From Helichrysum umbraculigerum (Eukaryota; Streptophyta; Magnoliopsida; Asterales; Asteraceae), in contig CATIUR010000001.1 in NCBI GenBank assembly GCA_949592205.1, positions 66,296,559-66,360,558 on the forward strand: 64,000 nt of DNA. The letters run 5' to 3'. Below, piece after piece: positions 24,480 through 33,986 of this stretch; the stretch's first letter is position 1; every line of letters starts with the position of its first letter. Below the pieces are notes generated by a model. It was not told where the DNA came from. It ran no database searches and saw only the letters and a program-made list of their open reading frames with translations. Position numbers and translations under genes: made by a program.

Positions 24480-24670
24480 AACTCAACTCGCAAGACTCAG
24501 CTTAACTCGCAATCTCAGCTCGACTCGCAGAATACGTCGATTCGCAAGTCTCAGTTCGGATTGCTAAAGATGTCGATTCGCAAGTGATGTCGATTCGCGA
24601 GAGATCTCGGTTCGACTCGCAAGCCTCAGTTCGACTCGCTAGTTCAACTCGGTTCGCAGGCGACGCTGGA
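24480..24670. repeat. ACTCGC motif cluster in the leader of element C
   Basis: Between the PBS and gag, repeated ACTCGCAA, GATTCGC and CTCAGTTCGACTCGC units occur roughly every 15-25 bases. The motif is the same as at 16081-16270 and in the LTR. Confidence 0.7.
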
Positions 24671-24885
24671 ACCCTAATCTCGACTCGCGAAACGGCTGTT
24701 AAACCCAAAAAACGAATGTTAAGGTATTTTTACGACTGAAACTAAGAATTTCGACCGTAAACAAACCCTAAAACGTCCAGAGAATGATTTTGATCGTTAG
24801 TATTGCAAAAACGCACGTAAAAACGACCCGAATCAAAAACGCAATAACACTAAAACTTATGAACACACTCGTATTTAGCCCGAAA

Positions 24886-24897
24886 GCTCTGATACCA
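24886..24897 (-). other. Primer binding site of element C (initiator tRNA-Met)
   Basis: The plus strand reads GCTCTGATACCA, two bases from the LTR edge, so the element RNA carries TGGTATCAGAGC, the standard initiator tRNA-Met PBS used by copia elements. Confidence 0.9.
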
Positions 24898-24899
24898 GA

Positions 24900-25439
24900 T
24901 GTAAGTCCCCTAGTTTTAGGATCGATAACTTCGTTATCTGTAGTATTAAAGTGCGGAATCCCTCAATACGGTGTTATCTTACTAACAACGAATATGTTCG
25001 AATTGCGTTTTAATAAAGCTTAACTTTAAACGATGAATCGTCAAAGCCTAGCCTTTAGGTTCGGTTTTTCTCTGGTTGTCGAGTTCGCAGATCAGAAAGA
25101 CGAATAGCCAAAAGTTATGTTTTTCACCGTATGAAAAACATTATATACGTCCAGCTCAACTCCGCTCGCATGGGCCTGCGAGTTCGGTCCAACTCACAGC
25201 CCAAGCCCAACACAGAGCTCGGCTCGCCAGACTAATGCCTCGCGAGTTCAGATCTCACCTCACAGCTCAACTCGCTGCGACCTGAGATCTCGACTCGCCT
25301 TGCATTAAACGTCTACTATTTATTTCGTCTTTAAACATTCGTCTAACTTAGCACAATAATATGTTTTAACGAATATTACTAACAAAACAAATATTTATTT
25401 ACAAATCTAAACCAATATACAAACGTAATAATAATTACA
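24900..25439 (-). repeat. 5' LTR of element C (540 bp)
   Basis: Bounded by TGTAAG and ATTACA, next to the PBS on the left and the flanking CCAGT on the right. A TATATA on the minus strand is near 25142-25148. The middle (25150-25300) is rich in ACTCGC/GCGAGT motifs and relatively GC-rich. The length is short for a Sirevirus, so either boundary could be off, but the TG...CA ends and PBS spacing support it. Confidence 0.75.
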
Positions 25440-25445
25440 CCAGTC

Positions 25446-26821
25446 CTATTTCAAGCTAGATCTGTTGTCACAATCTATGTCCCAACATCTGCTTCTTTTG
25501 TTTTCTTCTTCCATCTTTCTCGTTCTGATCAATTCTTCCATCGTTGGGTTGTTTGCTGATGGAGATGCATTTTTCACCTCTTGTCCTATTCGTCGGAGGT
25601 CAATCGGGAAATATGGCGTGATTGCCATTTCCATGCTAGAGTTCCTTTCACTTGTTGACTTTGCAGTTTCTTTGTCCTCTTTGGTCTTGTTCATGGAGAT
25701 CATGTACATATTGGCTTGGTCTCCAGCATTAGGATTGTCGATATGGAAAGTGATGGTTTCTCCCTGAGACTGTAAGCTGATGGTTTGTGCGAAGACATTG
25801 ATGATTGCCTTTGCCGTATTCATGAAAGGTCTTCCTAGTATGATTGGGATGTGCACGTCTTCCTGCATATCCATTACTACAAAATCTGCTGGGTAAAGAA
25901 ATTTGTCAATCCTAACTAAAACATTTTCAGCTATTCCCCTAGGGTATTTGACCGAGTGGTCAGCAAGCTGTATGGTCATTTCGGTAGGTCGAAGATTTCT
26001 AACTCAAGCCTCTTGAAAAGCGAGTATGGCATAAGATTAATACTAGCTCCTAAGTCGGCGAGAGAACAGATGATGCCTGAATTGTATATGGAAATAGGGA
26101 GAGTAAAACGTCCGGTATCTCCGAGTTTTTCAGGAATGGTATTTTTTAAGATAGCTGAACATTCCTCGTTCAGCGGGACATTGGGTACTTCGGGTACCTT
26201 ATCCTTGGTTGTAAGGAGTTTTCTGAAGTACTTTTTAGAATGAACTTCAGATGCGATATCTAGGAATTTCCTATCAAGCTTAAAAGACTTAAGCTTGTCG
26301 GGTCGTTGTTTAAGACGAGCCGGAAATGGAATGTTTAGTTTCCTACTTGGTGTACACTCTAAGTCCATTGTCGATGGGACAATAGGTGGTTCCTTCACCG
26401 GAGAAGAAACAGAAGGTGGGCTATGTGCTACCTGAGAGTCTTGAATGTGGGAAGCCTCCTTATGACAACTAGTTGGACTATCCTGAGGTTTAGTGTTAAT
26501 ACGTTGTGCTAATTGTACTAACTGGGATTCGAAAGCTTTTAACAAAGTCAAATGGTCTCTTAAGATGAGATCAGTTTGGTCTTGTCTAGCTGAGATTCCT
26601 TGAATGACTTGTATTAGGGTGTCGTCAAAACTAGAGGTCTGTGAAGGAGAGGGTTTTAAAGGTTGAGGTTGGTAAGTTAGTGGGCTATTCCTAGGTGGGT
26701 TAAAGGAAGGGTTAGTATTGGGCGGAGTTAGATGAGACTGAGGAATTTGGGCTGAGTGGTTCAGATTAGCACAATTAAGGCAGGTTTGAACTTGATAGAC
26801 TTGTTGTTGTTGACTTTTCAA
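25446..26821 (-). pseudogene. Gag tail and protease of element B, frame-shifted and truncated
   Basis: Two overlapping frames. 26821-25976 holds a Gln/Pro-rich gag tail, a basic region and the first half of protease (DLGASINLMPYS). 25979-25446 resumes at MTIQLADHS with ILGRPFMNTAKAI, the second half of protease. The switch near 25985 is a one-base indel inside what is one continuous domain in element A. A second frame change near 26820 separates this piece from the capsid ORF. The 3' end is cut by element C, only six bases beyond the last in-frame stop. Confidence 0.85.
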
Positions 26822-27570
26822 TTCTTAATTTCCTTGGTTAGGTCTGCCACTTGCTGAGTGAGAGTTTGGATAGCTTCATTCCCGATTGTAGTAGGTGGAT
26901 TCACTATTAAGGGGTGATTTTCACTGTTCCAATCATGGTTGTGTATGGTCATTTTCTCAATAAGGCTCCAAGCTTCATTTGCCGTACAGTCTATGAAACT
27001 GCCTCGAGAGGCAGTATCAAGTAAAGGACGGTGATGTGGGAAGAGACCATTGTAGAAAATGCGCAACTGGTCTGAGCGCTCAAAACGATGATTCGTACAT
27101 TTCTTAAGCAATTTCTTAAAGCGTTCCCATGCATCGTAGATTGATTCATCATGCACTTGAAGGAAGTTTATGATGTTGGTCCTAAACATGGCTTGTTTTG
27201 ATGGGGGGAAATATTTGGCCAAAAATTTGGTTGCTAATTCTACCCAAGAGGTTATAGAGTTAATTTCTAGTCCCTCGAACCAGGTTTGTGCATTAAGAGT
27301 GAGTGAGTAGGGAAATAGGTATAGGTAAACTATGTCCTGATTAACCCCAGTCGACTTAAAGGAGTTGGATAAGGAAATGAATTTGTCAAGGTGTGAGTTG
27401 GGATCATCATTTGGTAGGCCACGGAATTGACAGAGGTTTAGGACTAACTGGACAATGTGGGGCTTTAATTCGAATGATCCTCTTCCAATTTCCGGATAGA
27501 CAATTGGTCCTCCTCGACCTTCAATCAAAGGTTTAGAGTCTTCAGCGAGAGTTATACGTGTAGTTGTCAT
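26818..27570 (-). CDS. Gag capsid of element B (Athila type)
   Basis: 250 codons. The central part (residues 40-190) is a retrotransposon capsid domain: GLPNDDPNSHLDKF, AQTWFEGLE, and the FLAKYFPPSK and LRIFYNGL patterns typical of Athila/Tat gag. It starts at MTTTRI, much as element A gag starts MTTSQR, about 160 bases from the PBS, so both families share a short leader and N-terminus. The ORF ends in a possible coiled-coil stretch (QTLTQQVADLTKEIKN) and overlaps the next frame by four bases at a TGA that is probably a frameshift. This is the domain absent from element A. Confidence 0.85.
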   Translation of the reverse strand: MTTTRITLAEDSKPLIEGRGGPIVYPEIGRGSFELKPHIVQLVLNLCQFRGLPNDDPNSHLDKFISLSNSFKSTGVNQDIVYLYLFPYSLTLNAQTWFEGLEINSITSWVELATKFLAKYFPPSKQAMFRTNIINFLQVHDESIYDAWERFKKLLKKCTNHRFERSDQLRIFYNGLFPHHRPLLDTASRGSFIDCTANEAWSLIEKMTIHNHDWNSENHPLIVNPPTTIGNEAIQTLTQQVADLTKEIKN

Positions 27571-27731
27571 AGTCTCATTGGCAGGTGGTTGATTAGTTGA
27601 GTGGATAGGGGTGGTAATTTCTAAAAGTGGTAAAAGGAAGGAAAAACAAAGAAAGACGTAGGGGTTTAAGGAATTCTAAAGGTTCACTAGTAAGTAAGTT
27701 CATCTTAACGCCTAAGGATCGTACAGTTGGT

Positions 27732-27749
27732 TCCCCGGCAGCGGCGCCA
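27732..27749 (-). other. Primer binding site of element B (tRNA-Asp type)
   Basis: Plus strand TCCCCGGCAGCGGCGCCA, identical to that of element A, six bases from TGATACG of the LTR. Confidence 0.85.
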
Positions 27750-27755
27750 AAAACT

Positions 27756-28022
27756 TGATACGCCCACAGCGGTCGGTAAGGATGTTACCCCTTGTCGTTG
27801 AACTGGCTGCCGGAGGCGGGCATCAGTGGGTGTTTTAAATTTGTAATTGCGGGGCCTAAGTCATACCTACCACTTGCTCACCCTTAGGATTAGCATTGTT
27901 AGGGAAAACTTAGGCCCCGCAATTACAAATTTAAAACACCCACTGATGCCCGCCTCCGGCAGCCGGTTCAACGACAAGGGGTAACATCCTTACCGACCGC
28001 TGGGGGCGCATCAAGTTTTTGG
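27756..28022. repeat. Inverted duplication at the U5/PBS junction of element B
   Basis: Bases 27756-27861 (U5 end) are followed by 27862-28022, the reverse complement of the next 46 LTR bases plus the U5 end plus about 9 bases next to the PBS (AGTTTTTGG). The direct sequence then resumes at 28023 (GGCGGCGATCAGTGGG). So U5 is read forward, backward and forward again, with a few substitutions between arms. Confidence 0.9.
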
Positions 28023-29670
28023 GGCGGCGATCAGTGGGTGTTTTAAATTTGTAAATACGGGGCCTAAGTTTTCCCTAACGATGCTAATCCTAAGGGTGAG
28101 CAAGTGGTAGGTACGACCTAGAGTCATTCTTCAAACCGACTGAATTGAAACTGAGGTGTGGTAGATGAGGGCTTTCAAACTAGTGAAGGGTTTCTAAATA
28201 GTGGGAAAGTTTTTGGTTTTTATATTAACTAACTTAGGCAAGTAAATAAATAAAAGCGAAATAATAAATAAAACGTAATGCAGATAAAATAAAGATAGTG
28301 TTTGTTGAGATTTCGTTAATTAAGTTATGGGATGATATTTGGAGAAACTGTTTTGAAAGATATTAGTTAGTTATCATTCTTGAATACTTGTATGTAAACA
28401 CTAGATTCCCTACTAATTAAAATCCCATTAGCATGTCACACCGGGAGCTAGGTTATGGTAACATTACAAAGTATTTAGAATAATAAGCAAAATCTTAATT
28501 ATGGTTTAATAATACTTTCATATAAATGGGAACAAAATCTTAAGGTACTAGACATAACTGAATCATATAACGATTCCTTGTCATCCTAACAGATTCGTAT
28601 ATTTAAAAACTTCATTTATGACTTTAAACCAGCCCTTGCTTAAGACTACCCAATAAATCCCCTAGTTATTCACAGCGTTCCTCACTTTAAGTGGTTCCAC
28701 CGCTTCAAACCCTGGGCCATGTCTTGTCCTACGATAATCCCCCATGTAGCCTTGCGGTTCCATAGTTTCATATCTTTGACAAATTGTATTGACACAGATG
28801 ACTGACTACCTTTTAATTGGACGTCGTTAAAAAGGTGTTGTAATCACGTTTATTGGTGGAAAGGCGATAGATTAATTTGAAGTTTAAAAGTCTATTTAGA
28901 AAGGTTAATTACACTAGGTTTCTCATTTTATATATTAGTCTGTAATATAACTACCTTCGGTCGTTACACAGCTTCCACGTGTTTGTACTACACCTAAAGT
29001 GTTTCCAACGCTATACTACACAATAGGGGCCATCATATTACTTCGTAATATTATACCGTTTCGTAATATGACTACCTTCAGTCGTTCCTCAACTTCCATA
29101 CATTTGTACTCCACCTTGAAGTGTTTCCAGTACTATACCGAGTAACAGTCGAATAGGGGCCATCATATTATTTCACGATAATTAAGACCGTTTATATTTT
29201 ACTACTATGATGATCCTAAGGCAACAATCAAACAAGAACATGCAATAAGACGATCAAAGTAATACTACCGATCTTTAATATTTAGTTATAAATCATCCCA
29301 TAATTAACTAACTACATCGCAAACAAACACAACAAGTATACTACTCTCTAATCATGGCAATAACTAAATCTAGCATAATCAATAAAAACGTAATTAATTA
29401 AGATAGATAAGGATAGAAAGAACCAGGATTAAATGCGGGAAGGAATAGACTTGAATTAATAAGATTGCTCCAAGCATACACCACAGATTACAATTGCGTT
29501 CCTCACCAAGGAATACAAGCTCGTTCCTTGCTTCTATTTTAACTAGCCTAATACTACTTTAAAGTAAGAAAATAAACAAAGAAAGAAAAGCTAGAAGCTA
29601 TAGAAAGAAAATGTATTTTTCCAAGGATGGAAGGTGTGGAGGTGCATCTTCAAATGAACCTAAAGCCTCC

Positions 29671-29678
29671 TATTTATA
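29671..29678 (-). promoter_or_regulatory. TATA box of element B LTR
   Basis: Plus TATTTATA, minus TATAAATA, at the centre of a small inverted repeat (CCTCCTATTTATAGGAG). About 670 bases from the proposed U3 end, the same spacing as in element A. Confidence 0.5.
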
Positions 29679-30345
29679 GGAGAGTTTTGGGGCATCTTAG
29701 CAAGTAGGAGCCCACAATAGCAAAAGGTACGCGCATTTAGTGGCACGAGGTATGCGCATATAGTGGCACGAGGTACGCGCATATAGTGGCACGAGGTACA
29801 TAAAGTTGTGCAAAGGCCTAGCACCGGGTACACAAAAGGACCAAAAAGCGCAATCCGGATGGGGGGGTACTGGGCGCCGGCTGCCTGGTGGCTGGGGGCC
29901 GGCGGCCTGGTGACTGGCCAGCGGCGGCTGGCTGCCTCCAGCCCCGGTCGTCGCCCGTTGCTTCGTTGCTCGTTTCGTGCGTAACTTCTTCGTTATGCGT
30001 CCGTTTGTGTTGATTCTTTTTTTGTTGGATTCATAATTCAAAAACGAAGACTTTGATGTAAAGATATCCCAAGAATTCATCTCTGAACTTCAGATGTGCT
30101 GTACGAATCATTTGGATCTTCCGGCGTACGTAGAATCTTCATTCTTCGTCCGTTTTTGTTGATTCTTCTTCTGTTGGATTCGTAATTTGAAGACGAACAT
30201 CTTGGTTAAGATGGATGTTGGTGATGGGCACTTTTGTCTTGAAATCTCGTTTTGATGTCTTGAATCTTCAAACGTGTGTAGAATCTTCGTTTTTCATCCG
30301 ATTTACTTGATTTTCATCGTGCAACCTTGTTTTGACCATCTTGGC

Positions 30346-32777
30346 ATAATACTACTAATTTGTAATGGTTTTGAGTTAATATGCCAAGAATCGTTCCAGA
30401 ATGAGAGAGATATCGGTGCAAGTGCAGCCAATGAGTTAAAACGCAAACTTAAACCGGAGCTATATATATGTGACAAGTTAAACGAAACGAATAATATTAG
30501 TTCCACTACAAATGGATTATATATATATAAACGAAGATCATTTTATATATACGAACGACTATAATTTATATATAAATATCTATAAATGGACTACGACAAC
30601 TTGTATTATGTTTATACAAAAATGACAACTTATATATATATAGATACGAAACGTTGACAAGCATATGTATTTCTATGTATACAATGAAATGAGGCTATTT
30701 TTATAGCAAACAAACTTATGTTTTTAAAACATATACGAATATATATATTCAACTAATAAGTATATATAGGTATATACTTACACGCACGCATTGTTTAACA
30801 TATGTATCACCAACCAACTAAAATTGTACAATTACTTAATCGTAACAAATAGTCCGTGTATTTATGTAAAGTATATTTATTTGCGTCTAGGTATTTGAGG
30901 GACGCATTCGGACTACTGTGTATTATCAGCTGTTATTCGCTGAAGACTTGCTACCAGTGAGTTCACAGCCCCTCTTTTACTCGTTTTAAATGCTTTTAAA
31001 ACCAGGGTTGGAAAACATAGAACTATGTGCTCTAACATGCAACTTGATTTATATAATTGCTTGACATGCTTTTATATTCAACTGCTTATGTAAATGCTTA
31101 ACATGCTTTTATATACACAACTGATTAACATGAACGCTTTCATACTATTATACACAATAGTATATATGAAATGTTTTCATATCGTTATACTTGAACTAAA
31201 TATATGAAATGATTTTTCATAACTACTTTAGGAATTAAGACAACAAATCTTGGTACGAACCTAGGTTTACATGAGGTAGTTGTAGTGCACATAAGTCCCA
31301 GTGCTTACAACCTATAACCATTAGCTAGGTGACTCTAGCCACTGAGTATACAGATAGTACTATCGATTTGACAACCCTCCCAGGATATAACTCGTTGGTC
31401 ATTCCAACCACACGACGGCAGTCGTAACGAGGAGTGTATACTTACCGTGTTACTGACCCAACAACAAAACAACTAGTCATGGTTTGGTTATAGTACTAGG
31501 TGTCGTACTTTAACTCTAAAGGTTTAGCTCACCTTAGAGGGATCGTAGTCTATATTCCCACTAAACAACAAAACAACTACAACTTGATTTGGAAAGGGTA
31601 TTTCCTGTGCATACTTGATTTGGAAGGGGTACTTCCTGTGATACACGACTTCTTTTAGGAAATGTTTACTTAATTGTTAAACATGTATTTCCTACAAACT
31701 ATTTATTTGGAAATATTTACTTAATTGTAAAACCTGTATTTCCTACAAACTATTTATTAGGAAATGTTTACTTGAATGTTAAACCTGTATTTCCTACAAA
31801 CTAATTAAATGGAGATGTTTTCCTTGATTGGATAAACTAGTGTTTCTAAACGCTTAACTATTTTTAGAAATGTTTTCCTTGATTGGATAAACTAGTGTTT
31901 CTAAACGCATAACTATTTTTAGAAATGTTTTCCTTGATTGGTTAAACTAGTTGGATAAACTAGTATTTCTAAAACATAATTATTTTAGAAATGTTGTTCC
32001 TTAGTTGGATAAACTTGAATTTCTTACAAACTACATAATATGAAATGTTTATCATATTTGAATAGACATGTTTTCCTACTTAATGATCAGATTGTATTAC
32101 ACATGATTATTGAACTAGTAGTTTGGAAATGGTATTTTCCTGAGATTACTTATTTGAAGCTATACGACAGATAGGAAAGGTTTACTTTGATTATTTAAAC
32201 CCTTGTTTCCTGCAACTACTTATTAGGAAATGTTTTGATTAAACTTGTGTTTCCTACGCAACTGTTTACTTGTAGTAAGAATGATATTCTTACATTATAT
32301 AGGAAATGTTTTGTTTAACTAGAATAACTTGTATTTCCTACTAAACTTATGAACAATATGTTTTGCCGTAAATGAACGATTTATTCATAACTTGGTTTGA
32401 CCACTATAAACTAAACCTGTGAATTCACTCAACATTCAATGTTGACGTTTTACCATGTTTTTCAGGGAATTAGGACTCAGGTATTGATGCATGCATAATG
32501 GACGTAAGTTACCCACGACGAATTAGGATGCCACTTTTGGGACAAAATGTATTTTACAATACTATTATTTCTACGACTCCACAAGTCGTAGTTTTTGTAA
32601 TCACTTTTATATTAATGGCATCTTAATTACTGTTCTGCAATGATCATAAGCTCTGATACAATGAATGCATACTGCTAACGTCAGCACCCCCGCCGTTTAC
32701 TCAAAAGCTTCTGCTAATTATATAATGCTTCCGCTAAGTGTTTGATAAACGTGATTACCGATTTTGGGGGTGTGACA
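30346..32777 (+). repeat. Chromovirus-type LTR D2, 3' part (interrupted by element B)
   Basis: It ends TTTTGGGGGTGTGACA at 32777, the same terminal motif as the LTRs ending at 48233 and 58475 (GGGGGTGCGACA). It shares short blocks with the 44481-48233 LTR in the same order: GTTCACAGCCCC, GTTTTTCAGGGAATTAG, the GGATGCCA region, CTCTGATA and TGCTTCCGC. However, it is too divergent to be the partner LTR of one recent insertion. A minisatellite fills 31650-32340. No PBS follows the end; gag coding sequence follows at once. Confidence 0.7.
31650..32340. repeat. Degenerate minisatellite in LTR D2
   Basis: Repeated units of roughly 50-65 bases: GGAAATGTTTACTT, about 15 bases, then GTATTTCCTACAAACTA. 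At least eight degenerate copies. It occupies the same relative place as the 32-bp minisatellite in the LTR of element D. Confidence 0.7.
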
Positions 32778-33986
32778 ACCTCCTGTCGTCGAAACCATCG
32801 AACAAATTATCGAGCGACGGGTAGCCGAAGCTATCGCTCAATATGAAGCCAGTCGCGTTCGCGACACAGGGGTGAATAACAGTGGAGCCACCCCCGTCAA
32901 GAGTGAAACACCAACAAATACCCAACGAGGGTGTTCATATAAAGCCTTCCTCGCCTGCAAACCCAGCACATTCATCGGGACTGAAGGGGCCGTCGGCCTA
33001 GTCCACTGGATCGAGAAAATGGAATCGGTCCTCGACATCAGCAACTGCGGTACTGACAACATGGTGAAATACGCCATGTGTACTCTCGCCGACAAAGCGT
33101 TGACCTGGTGGAACGCTCAAATCCAAATTCTTGGGCGTACAACTACTTACTCCATCACATGGGAAACCTTGAAAAGGATGATGATGGAAGAGTTTTGCTC
33201 TCAGAGTGAGCAACAGAAACTAGAAACCGAGCTATGGAACATCCAAATGATCGGTGCTGACGTTACCGGATACACTACAAAGTTTCAGGAGCTTGCACGC
33301 CTCGTGCCCCACATGGTGACACCCGAGAGCAAACGCATTGAGCGTTACAACAGGGGTTTGGCCCCATAGATCAGAGGCATGGTGATGTCCTCCAAACCGA
33401 CTACTTTTAGGAGCGCAGTGGATCTGGTTCAAAGTCTGACCGATGATGCGGTCCTAATCGGAACTTTGAAAGCTACGTCAGGAAAAAGTGAACCCAACCG
33501 CGCTGATGCGGGTGATACTAGAAACAACAAGCGGAGATGGAACAGTGAGGGTAATGACCGACAGGGTCAACAAAACAGGAATGTGGGAAACACCAGAGCA
33601 TACACCGCAATCATCAACCCCGAACCGAAACCTTACCTAGGCAAGAGGCCTAAATGTGGAAAATGCGAAAGGCATCACGAGTGCGAATGCTTCATCTGTG
33701 GCAAGTGCAGCCAATGGGGACACCGAGCCAATACATGTAGTAGCAACCCTCCCACTCAAACCAACCTTGGGCAACAAAACACAGGCTGTTTCGAGTGTGG
33801 TGAACTAGGACACTACCGGAATTAGTGCCCACAACTCAACAACGCCAACAACAATCAGAACAACAACAACCGCATCGCCAACGCTCCAACAGCTCCGGGA
33901 CGCGCGTACATCCCTAGAGCAAGGGATGCACAACCAGATCCTTACGCCAACATTGGTACGTCTTAGTGAACTATTACTACGCTTTA
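32778..33986 (+). pseudogene. Gag of element D (chromovirus), start missing, two nonsense codons
   Basis: The frame is open directly from the LTR edge with no ATG, leader or PBS. A short amphipathic stretch precedes the capsid (SYKAFLACKP, GAVGLVHWIEKMESV, TWWNAQ, GYTTKFQEL). Two zinc-knuckle regions follow: a degenerate one near 33650-33740 and CFECGELGHYRN near 33790. TAG codons at 33367-33369 and 33823-33825 break one frame. It ends with a GRAYIPRARDAQPDPYAN linker that in other Tekay elements leads into protease, but here a stop follows and then element E. It shares the chromovirus gag pattern with E and F but is clearly divergent. Confidence 0.85.

Larger units (their letters stand above)
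11717..25439 (-). mobile_element. Element C: Sirevirus-like Ty1/copia retrotransposon with extra downstream gene (3' end outside window)
   Basis: Minus strand, in element order: 540-bp LTR (24900-25439), initiator tRNA-Met PBS, leader, gag, copia-order pol (protease, integrase, RT, RNase H), a 2.4 kb gap, then a multi-exon gene. Domain order integrase before RT is diagnostic of Ty1/copia. A long gag and an env-like gene between pol and the 3' LTR are the known hallmarks of the Sirevirus (SIRE1/Maximus) lineage. No second copy of the 540-bp LTR is in the window; it should lie left of element A, which has inserted into the last visible exon. The right-hand insertion-site sequence is CCAGT at 25440-25444. 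Confidence 0.85.
25440..30345 (-). mobile_element. Element B: Athila-like Ty3/gypsy retrotransposon, cut by element C
   Basis: Minus strand: LTR (27756 to about 30345), tRNA-Asp PBS (27732-27749), gag with capsid, and the start of protease. It stops where element C is inserted at 25440; the rest (RT, integrase, 3' LTR) must lie left of the window. It is related to element A (same PBS, similar protease text) but a different family. The right boundary is approximate: it is placed at TTGGCA because the distance from the TATA box to the end then matches element A. Confidence 0.8.
27756..30345 (-). repeat. 5' LTR of element B (about 2.6 kb, right end approximate)
   Basis: Begins TGATACGCCC next to the PBS. 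A minus-strand TATA box (TATAAATA) is at 29671-29678. Its leftmost 270 bases are an inverted duplication (27756-28022). The rest of R/U5 (28100-29640) is AT-rich with no ORF worth calling. The GC-rich block 29860-29960 lies just upstream of the TATA box in element sense. After about 30345 the sequence looks like a chromovirus LTR. Confidence 0.7.

Noticed and set aside
29697..30080. 127-codon minus-strand ORF with Pro/Gly-rich part
   Set aside because: It lies in the U3 of the element B LTR and comes from a local GC-rich patch (29860-29960); no known domain.
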